A DNA stretch of 5,473 bases from Chloroflexota bacterium (lineage in GTDB: Bacteria; Chloroflexota; Ktedonobacteria; Ktedonobacterales; JACDGC01): the NCBI GenBank assembly GCA_021812265.1, contig JAKAOI010000185.1, forward strand, positions 1-5,473, given 5' to 3'. Positions 1 through 5,309 of this stretch are shown here, piece by piece (the first letter of the stretch is position 1; each line of letters begins with the position of its first letter). A program made the position numbers and the translations under genes. The notes under the pieces were generated by a model. The model was not told the origin of the DNA and ran no database searches. It worked only from the letters and a program-made list of their open reading frames with translations.

Positions 1-444
1 TTCTTTAAGGGTTAAAGCAATAAAACAGCCGCGAAGCTGATAATACGCCGACTGTATAATGCGGAAAAATGCCTGTTGTGCCGCCATATTTTTTTGAAAA
101 AATTCATCTGCGTCGGTGTCAAGTCTATTTGCCATCTCTGCAATACGCTGAATGGATTTAAGAATGAAATCATACTCCAGCGCAACCTGATGCAGGGAAA
201 GCACAATATTCAACGTATCTTGCGGCAACGCCCATTTCCGGTTAATTGCCACTGCTTCGCTTACAAGAGTAACCGGCGAAACATCCGGCTCCAGCGAAAA
301 AATTGTATATGCGCTGCTCCAATCGCGGGTAAACAGCAGTGATATTGCGTTCTTAAATGATTCTTCAGCAAAAACGCCAAGGTCAATTATATTATTTTCC
401 AGCGCGCGTATACTGGCGCTGCACTGTTCCGTATCATCATACAT
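1..444 (-). CDS. PhoU-like helical protein, N-terminal 148 residues (runs off the left edge)
   Basis: The frame from the ATG at 444 stays open for 148 codons to the window edge, so the C-terminus is missing. It is almost all predicted helix. The pattern resembles a PhoU domain: a mostly hydrophobic first helix (residues 11-37), 'FTRD' (38-41) followed by 'EPDV' (52-55) where PhoU has its 'rD...A..ii..D' stretch, then 'WALPQDTLNIVLSLHQVALE' (71-90) where PhoU has 'qPvA.DLR.i...l.i...lE', and 'RIAEMANRL' (100-108) where PhoU has 'nIAE'. PhoU proteins are three-helix-bundle regulators of phosphate transport that often bind metal through E/DxxxD motifs. Here E90 and D92 are kept, but the GD that normally follows aligns with Leu-Lys (95-96), so metal binding may be altered. 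The start is the first ATG in frame, 16 bases after the thiL stop, with GAGGA about 10 bases upstream. That spacing suggests co-translation with thiL. The family assignment rests on pattern recognition only; another helical-bundle family is possible. Confidence 0.6.
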   Translation of the reverse strand, partial: MYDDTEQCSASIRALENNIIDLGVFAEESFKNAISLLFTRDWSSAYTIFSLEPDVSPVTLVSEAVAINRKWALPQDTLNIVLSLHQVALEYDFILKSIQRIAEMANRLDTDADEFFQKNMAAQQAFFRIIQSAYYQLRGCFIALTLKE

Positions 445-460
445 GATTATGAAATCCTCA

Positions 461-1483
461 TCATTTTTGACCCGAAAGATGATCCCATCCTAAGCGATCC
501 AACTTGATCGTCTTTCCGTCATTCACAACCAAAATATCTGTCTTTTCGGTAATTACCCCAATTTTGGTCACAGGCACATCGGCAGCGACCGACAGACTTT
601 TCAGCGCTGTTTCAGTTTCTTCCGCAGGAAGAGTAAACAGCAGCTCATAGTCTTCCCCGCCGGAAAGCGCAAATTCGTCTGCCGAAATCTGAAGCATATT
701 CGCAATATACGCCATCTCTGCCGATATTGGCAGCTGCTTGGCTTCTATCAGCGCTCCAACATGGCTTGCTTCGCAGATATGCCGTATATCCGAAGCGAAA
801 CCATCGCTGATATCTATTGCCGAAGTTGCCTTATGCGCTGCAAGCCATTGCCCTGCCGCTACCCTTGGCATAGGCTTATGGTGCGCTAAAATCGCTTTCT
901 GCGCCATTTCTTCCGGTATATTGGCCGCCGCGCTTGGATGATCTTGCAGATATCTGCCTATTGCAGAAAGACCCACCGTACCGGTTACGCAAATACTGTC
1001 ACCGGCTTTTGCGCCGGATCGCAGTAAAAGCGCGCCGGCGTCCGCCATCCCCACGAGCGTAATATCAATAATCAAGCTATTGGGGATGCGCGAAACATTG
1101 CCGCCGGCAATTGCCGCCCCATACGTTTCAGCGCACGCCTGCAGCCCAATATAGATGTTATCCAGCAACGCAACGTCTGTTTCTGCCGGAGCCAATAATG
1201 AAATCAGCGCAAACCAAGGTTTGCCGCCCATTGCGGCAATATCGCTGATATTTACGGCCATTGCCCGCCACCCCAGATTGACAGGATCTATTTTCTCCAA
1301 CCGAAAATGAATATCCTGCGCTTGTGCGTCACATGTTGCAAGTATCACACAATCTGGCATATTTGCAATAACCGCTGCGTCATCCCCAATTCCTTTCAGA
1401 ACGTGCGGCGACGCTTTAACGCGCTTGCTCAGTTGTTTGATAAGCCCAAACTCACCGAGTTCAGCAATCGATGGCATACACAC
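461..1483 (-). CDS. thiL: Thiamine-monophosphate kinase ThiL
   Basis: This cytosolic enzyme phosphorylates thiamine monophosphate with ATP to make thiamine pyrophosphate, the last step of vitamin B1 cofactor synthesis. At 340 residues it has normal length for the family and shows the PurM/ThiL fold signatures in order: GIGDDAAV (31-38), a nucleotide and Mg region; TCD...IHF (50-60); GWRAMAVNISDIAAMGG (71-87); AGGNVSR (126-132); GDSICVTGTVG (161-171); KPMPRVAAG (203-211); IDISDG (223-228); GGEDYELLF (275-283); and a closing LGWDHL (331-336). The usual VEGVHF loop reads AQDIHF here (55-60), keeping the His but losing the Glu-Gly. Position 129 is Asn where many homologues have Asp; Asn also occurs in other family members. 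Two starts, ATG 1483 and ATG 1477, are only two codons apart; the second leaves MPSIAELGEF, which matches the usual N-terminus equally well. A weak GAAAG lies just upstream of 1483. No other thiamine genes are visible. It follows a 160-base gap and may have its own promoter. Confidence 0.97.
   Translation of the reverse strand: MCMPSIAELGEFGLIKQLSKRVKASPHVLKGIGDDAAVIANMPDCVILATCDAQAQDIHFRLEKIDPVNLGWRAMAVNISDIAAMGGKPWFALISLLAPAETDVALLDNIYIGLQACAETYGAAIAGGNVSRIPNSLIIDITLVGMADAGALLLRSGAKAGDSICVTGTVGLSAIGRYLQDHPSAAANIPEEMAQKAILAHHKPMPRVAAGQWLAAHKATSAIDISDGFASDIRHICEASHVGALIEAKQLPISAEMAYIANMLQISADEFALSGGEDYELLFTLPAEETETALKSLSVAADVPVTKIGVITEKTDILVVNDGKTIKLDRLGWDHLSGQK
1336..1352. repeat. 17-base near-perfect direct repeat, copy 1 (inside thiL)
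   Basis: TTGCAAGTATCACACAA on the plus strand. It matches 16 of 17 bases at 1536-1552, exactly 200 bases away in the same orientation. This copy lies within the early thiL codons that encode the 'VILATC' stretch. No function is evident and the match may be chance. Confidence 0.5.
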
Positions 1484-1522
1484 ATTGTCACTTTCATGAT
1501 TTCAGCTTCTGCCGTATCTTTA

Positions 1523-1537
1523 AAATGGACACCATTT
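1523..1537. promoter_or_regulatory. Small palindrome upstream of thiL (possible operator)
   Basis: AAATGG-ACA-CCATTT is a perfect inverted repeat with 6-base arms and a 3-base centre. It sits about 40 bases before the thiL ATG and roughly 30 bases downstream of the candidate -10 box. That position would suit a repressor site or a weak stem in the leader. Arms this short arise by chance at a few per cent in a gap this size, so support is weak. Confidence 0.2.
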
Positions 1538-1552
1538 GCAAGTATTACACAA
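1536..1552. repeat. 17-base near-perfect direct repeat, copy 2 (gap upstream of thiL)
   Basis: TTGCAAGTATTACACAA on the plus strand, one mismatch from the copy at 1336-1352. This copy is noncoding, in the gap between the exonuclease gene and thiL, and overlaps the last two bases of the palindrome at 1523-1537. Just past it, on the minus strand, the sequence can be read as 'NGVHF' in the same frame as 'VILA', echoing the ThiL VEGVHF loop. Confidence 0.5.
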
Positions 1553-1565
1553 CATACTACACTAA

Positions 1566-1595
1566 ATGATACGCAGAATTTAAGGCAAAGAGCAA
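1566..1595 (-). promoter_or_regulatory. Candidate sigma70-type promoter for thiL
   Basis: On the minus strand, TTGCTC (1595-1590) and TATCAT (1571-1566) are separated by 18 bases. The -10 box matches TATAAT at 5 of 6 positions; the -35 box matches TTGACA only at TTG. It lies in the only sizeable noncoding gap of the window, about 80 bases before the thiL start, so it could drive thiL and the PhoU-like gene separately from the upstream genes. Found by eye only; read-through from upstream is equally likely. Confidence 0.25.
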
Positions 1596-1643
1596 GGCAA
1601 GCGTTTGCTAATAGCCTGTTTGGTCTAGTGCTTCTTATAGCCA

Positions 1644-4406
1644 TTATTCTAAGAGCCATTTTCGGACCCGATCCGGGCAGTTGGTAATTTGTGTTTCTTC
1701 TGTTTGCGCCTGTGGCAACGCTCCCAGCAACATATCTCCCTGCTCAGTATTGCTGATTCGGTTATCAAAAATAACCACCACATTGCGGGTGGAATGGCTC
1801 CACGCGAGTTTATTCAACATGCGCCGCACGCGCAGCGCCGCATATGGCGCGGCAAATTCGCTGATTTTGCTGGCATATTGCTCTGCGCGCGCCGCCATTG
1901 TAGGTTCACTTAATGGCGGCATCGGCATGCGCGAAATAATAATACATTTTGGCGCAATTGTTTGTGAATCAAAAGAATCCCAAGCGCTTCCCGCCGAAAA
2001 AAGCATTACCCTATCTTGCTCACTAAATATATTCCATAGCTGTTTTTGTGATCCATCTATTCCCTGAGCCAATGCCATTATATCTTTTTTTTCCACACCG
2101 GGCTTTATGTTGTAGTAGGCTGTACGCAGCGCCGAATACGACGGAAACATAATCAGAACGTTGCCGCGCAGTGTATCGGCAATAGTTGTTATTGTTTCGG
2201 TGACAGCGGTTTTATTAGATTGCGCCATCGTATTTTCATGAATCAGCAAGATAAGGGTTTGGTCGCTGTAGTTTTCCTCGGCAATATAGGTTTCCATAAT
2301 TTCCGGCAAACCGGTTCTTTCCCGTATAAAGTCAAATTTCTGATTGATTGAAAGAGAAGAACCGGCAAAAATAATTGCGCTGTTCATCCGCCGGAACATT
2401 GCAGTTAGCTGGGGACGCACACTTTTCGGCGCGCTGTATACTATTGGTGACTCATATGGTATAGCGTCTTTGCTTGTTTGCGACTGCATTTTTACCCAAT
2501 ACACCATATCGGGTTTTTGTTCGGCCATAAATTCCGCAAGCTGGCTGCGAATATTTGTAAGCCGCGTTTTTTGCGCAAGCAGCTCTGTTTCAAGTAAAAT
2601 GTTATGCTGCGCGCGCATGTGCTGCGCCGCAGTTTCCAATGATGCGCAAAGGGTATTCAAACGTTTCTTTAGCGCGCCCCAATCACCTTGTAATTGCTGC
2701 CATTCCGGTTCTTCGGCTGTTGCTGGGTTAATAAGCAGCGATCCGGCAAAAGATTCTTTCTCATTTTCTTTTGCTTTTGATGATTCTGCAATGGCAGTGG
2801 CAGCTTTGCGGAAAAATTCGCTGTTAGCGGCTCCCGCGTTTACTGTTTGCTGTTTCCAAACTGTTGTATCTATTCCGGTAATATGGTTGTGGGCTTCCGC
2901 TAAAATACCGATAGAAGAATCTGCGCTGTTCCACAATAAATTTAAGATATCGGTGATATCCTTTTCGCAGATTGTTGTTGTAAACCGGTTAAACGCAGAA
3001 TCTTCCAGCTTGCCGGTATCTAAAAAACAGTATACTGCGTCTGCGGGAAAGCGCATGGCGGTATTTTTTTCCGCTGTCAGCAGCGCCGCGTGGGTGGTTA
3101 TAATAACATCGGCTTGTTGCGCGGCGCTATATGCTTGGCGGACAAAGCAGATATTTTTATCGCGATATGCGCACTGCGGAGTGGCTATATTTTGGGTATC
3201 AGCAGAGGTTAAATCCCAAATAATCTGTTCAAATTGGTTTAACGAAAGTTCATTTCTTACACCTGAAACAGTATTCTGCAGCCATTGTGTAATTTTAGCT
3301 GATCCCTTTGCGCTTTCGGGGCTGATGGCGGAAGCGGCGCGCGCCAAGCCAAACCAGCGATGCAAACACATATATTCGGTTGTTTCATACACCGAAGCGA
3401 TTTTTAGCGGCTCCGAAAGTGTTTGCCCCAAAATTTTTACAGCGTTGGGTATGGTAGTTCCTGCGCATTCCGCTGCGGCTTGGGCAGAGCTTGCCGCCAG
3501 CACCACCTTGCGCTTTGTTTGCGCCGCCCATTGCAGCAGCGCTGCTGCAACATCCTCTTCGCCGCGCGCGCCCGGCGCATGTTCTATAATTGCGTGTTTG
3601 CTCTGTTTAAGCGCTTGCGCAATATATTCGGATGTGCCTTTGTGTGGTTCGCGTGTCGGCGGTTCCTGTGACGGTGTTATCATTTCCGGTCCGGTGTTTT
3701 GTTGTTTGATAATATTCGAAGTGAGCATTTCCGGAGATATTCCCAACCGACTTAAAATTGTGTCATTGCCTTTGGCGGAAATGAAGCCGTTTTGTTTGTT
3801 TTTTTGCCGTCTCAAATATAATTCCGTGTTCAGCAACTCCATTGATGGAACCAGCTTTTGCGGCGCTTTTGCGCATATCGATTCCAGCAGCATATCCGGC
3901 ATTTGCGCAATCATATCTTGAAAGCTCCAAAAAACCTTCATAGCAAGTTCGGCGTCTTCCAGCGCGCGATGATGAACATTTGTGTGTACATTGAGGTATT
4001 CTGCGACATTTTCAAGAGAATATTTTTGCAGTGAGGGCAACAAAATTGACGCCAAATCATATGTATCCAGCAACGCATTGGCTTGTATCAGGTTTGCTTT
4101 TTTCAGAAAACTTGCGTCAAACCCAACAGAATGTCCCACCAAAACAGAGGATCCAATAAAGCTGCTGACGGATCCGGCAACGGCGGAAAGTTTTGGCGCA
4201 TTCATGAGCATTTCGTTGGTAATGTGGGTTAATCTTTGTATGCGATATGGCAGCGGCCGGCGCAGCTCTAAAAATGTTTGAAATGTATCCAGCGCAGTTT
4301 TACCACGAAATTTAACCGCGCCGATTTCAATAATAATATCCTTACTGGGATCCAGCCCAGTTGTTTCAACATCGATTGCAACATACACCGATTCGGCAGT
4401 TTTCAT
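1644..4406 (-). CDS. dinG: DEDDh 3'-5' exonuclease fused to a degenerate DinG-type helicase
   Basis: A 920-residue DnaQ-DinG fusion, normal length for the type. The N-terminal DEDDh exonuclease (about 5-165) looks active: IDVETTG (11-17) with D12 and E14, GHSVGFDASF (91-100) with D97, and HRALEDA (146-152) with H146 and D151. A linker (about 170-255) leads to a superfamily 2 helicase region of the DinG/XPD kind. It is recognisable from YMCLHR (345-350), the ADVIITTHAALL stretch (432-443), PPLSEPTMAARAEQ (830-843) and VVVIFDNRI (876-884). The catalytic motifs are lost: Walker A reads APGARGEE (277-284) with Gly-Glu for Lys-Thr/Ser; DEAH reads DTGK (463-466); SATL reads GSSL (682-685); WEGVD reads WDSFD (809-813); QGxGRxxR reads RMLNKLAW (862-869). 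Cysteines 347, 412 and 420 sit where DinG ligates an iron-sulphur cluster, but only three of four are evident. The likely role is trimming DNA or RNA 3' ends, with the helicase half as a binding scaffold. The gene starts 45 bases after the kinase gene without a clear ribosome binding site. Its TAA at 1646-1644 falls within a short imperfect repeat (1633-1659). Confidence 0.93.
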   Translation of the reverse strand: MKTAESVYVAIDVETTGLDPSKDIIIEIGAVKFRGKTALDTFQTFLELRRPLPYRIQRLTHITNEMLMNAPKLSAVAGSVSSFIGSSVLVGHSVGFDASFLKKANLIQANALLDTYDLASILLPSLQKYSLENVAEYLNVHTNVHHRALEDAELAMKVFWSFQDMIAQMPDMLLESICAKAPQKLVPSMELLNTELYLRRQKNKQNGFISAKGNDTILSRLGISPEMLTSNIIKQQNTGPEMITPSQEPPTREPHKGTSEYIAQALKQSKHAIIEHAPGARGEEDVAAALLQWAAQTKRKVVLAASSAQAAAECAGTTIPNAVKILGQTLSEPLKIASVYETTEYMCLHRWFGLARAASAISPESAKGSAKITQWLQNTVSGVRNELSLNQFEQIIWDLTSADTQNIATPQCAYRDKNICFVRQAYSAAQQADVIITTHAALLTAEKNTAMRFPADAVYCFLDTGKLEDSAFNRFTTTICEKDITDILNLLWNSADSSIGILAEAHNHITGIDTTVWKQQTVNAGAANSEFFRKAATAIAESSKAKENEKESFAGSLLINPATAEEPEWQQLQGDWGALKKRLNTLCASLETAAQHMRAQHNILLETELLAQKTRLTNIRSQLAEFMAEQKPDMVYWVKMQSQTSKDAIPYESPIVYSAPKSVRPQLTAMFRRMNSAIIFAGSSLSINQKFDFIRERTGLPEIMETYIAEENYSDQTLILLIHENTMAQSNKTAVTETITTIADTLRGNVLIMFPSYSALRTAYYNIKPGVEKKDIMALAQGIDGSQKQLWNIFSEQDRVMLFSAGSAWDSFDSQTIAPKCIIISRMPMPPLSEPTMAARAEQYASKISEFAAPYAALRVRRMLNKLAWSHSTRNVVVIFDNRISNTEQGDMLLGALPQAQTEETQITNCPDRVRKWLLE

Positions 4407-4451
4407 ATTTTTGATGCACTTTTCTGAATAATTTGGGTTTACTTCAGCAAT

Positions 4452-5309
4452 TTAAGGTTTTGCCGCGAGCTGAATGCGTTGTAGTATCGCCTCCATAGAT
4501 GGCGCAGCGCTTTTATCGTATGATTCTACCACAAAAGAAGCGGCGGCGTTGGCAAATTCAACAGCGCGCAGAATATCTTGTGTTTTGCGCAAATATATCA
4601 GCAAGGCGGCGGCAAACGTATCTCCTGCTCCGGTGGGGTCTGCTTCGCGCACAGAAAACGCCGGAACCGTATATCCTTGAAAGCCGTTCCCCCAAATTTG
4701 CGCGCCTTGCGGGCCATGGGTAACGATAACAGCAGGAATCATTGCCGCCCATTGTTCCGGCAATGCGCCGGCGTTGGCAGAGCCGCTTAGATCTTCAGCG
4801 CTAACAATAAGCATGTGTATATGCGGCAATATATGTTCGGCGCCACGCCATGCGCCTAAGCGCACCATTCCGGCGCTATTCCAGCTGCGCATCCAGCCTT
4901 GAGGTGTGGCTGCAATGATATCGCCGTTAAGGTATTGGGGAACGCTTGCGTCTATTTCATTTGCAATAGGGCCAAGCAATGTAATTGGCGCATTCCGCCA
5001 ATTTTCGGGAATATATTCAAAGGAAATGGTGTTTGCGCGCGCAAGCAATTTTTGCTCTCTTCCATGGGGTGTATACACATTGTGAAACACAGTAGTTTCC
5101 TCGGAAAACGCTGCGGCAACCGCAACATTTGGCAACATGGCGCTAAACCATTCCACATCCTGCTTTTTAGCGCTGGTTACTACAGCGACGCGCGCGCCAA
5201 GTTTTTGCGCTATGCGGGCAGCATAGGCAACCGAGCCGCCCAGCCGGAATGACCCATCCGGAAGCAAGTCGCGCGCGATATGGCCGATAATAACGAGATC
5301 AGGATTCAT
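4452..5309 (-). CDS. PfkB/ribokinase-family carbohydrate or nucleoside kinase, substrate unknown
   Basis: A 285-residue cytosolic kinase of the PfkB (ribokinase) family, which transfers phosphate from ATP to a hydroxymethyl group of a sugar or nucleoside. The N-terminal substrate-side motif is LGGSVAYAARIAQKLGA (23-39), with Tyr where ribokinases usually have Asn (GG...N.A). The C-terminal signature DPTGAGDTFAAALL (224-237) supplies the anion hole (GAG, 227-229) and the catalytic base D230. Further family landmarks are TPQGWMRSW (135-143), SAEDL (170-174), VTHGPQGAQIW (196-206) and NAAASFVVE (254-262). The length is slightly short because the small beta lid appears minimal. No residue names the substrate, so no gene symbol is given. 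The ATG at 5309 overlaps the jag stop by 11 bases in another frame, a strong sign of translational coupling; no convincing Shine-Dalgarno sequence is present. The gene may have a housekeeping salvage role rather than one tied to jag. Confidence 0.93.
   Translation of the reverse strand: MNPDLVIIGHIARDLLPDGSFRLGGSVAYAARIAQKLGARVAVVTSAKKQDVEWFSAMLPNVAVAAAFSEETTVFHNVYTPHGREQKLLARANTISFEYIPENWRNAPITLLGPIANEIDASVPQYLNGDIIAATPQGWMRSWNSAGMVRLGAWRGAEHILPHIHMLIVSAEDLSGSANAGALPEQWAAMIPAVIVTHGPQGAQIWGNGFQGYTVPAFSVREADPTGAGDTFAAALLIYLRKTQDILRAVEFANAAASFVVESYDKSAAPSMEAILQRIQLAAKP

Noticed and set aside
12..342. Small open frames on both strands at the left edge
   Set aside because: They overlap the 148-codon edge-spanning PhoU-like frame, which has consistent helical-protein character and operon-like spacing from thiL; the others look like shadows.
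1484..1643. TPP (thiamine) riboswitch in the leader of thiL
   Set aside because: The gap is the right place for one, but I do not see the conserved CUGAGA and ACCUGAU...GGAUAAUGCCAGCG elements; thiL is also often not riboswitch-controlled.
1307..1687. Plus-strand 126-codon frame ending in a hydrophobic stretch (GLVLLIAIILRAIFG)
   Set aside because: Most of it is antisense to thiL, it crosses the gap and ends in the exonuclease gene, and it has no family resemblance or convincing start signals. The hydrophobic end comes from AT-rich noncoding sequence.
2344..3921. Long (525-codon) open frame on the plus strand opposite the helicase region
   Set aside because: It lies wholly antisense to a well-supported gene, its composition is the Ser/Cys/Ala-rich mix typical of an antisense shadow, and it shows no recognisable motif. 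It is open because the gene happens to avoid the codons that would create antisense stops.
4407..4451. Terminator or promoter between the kinase and exonuclease genes
   Set aside because: The 45-base gap is AT-rich but holds no clear hairpin with a T-tract and no good -35/-10 pair, so read-through is assumed.
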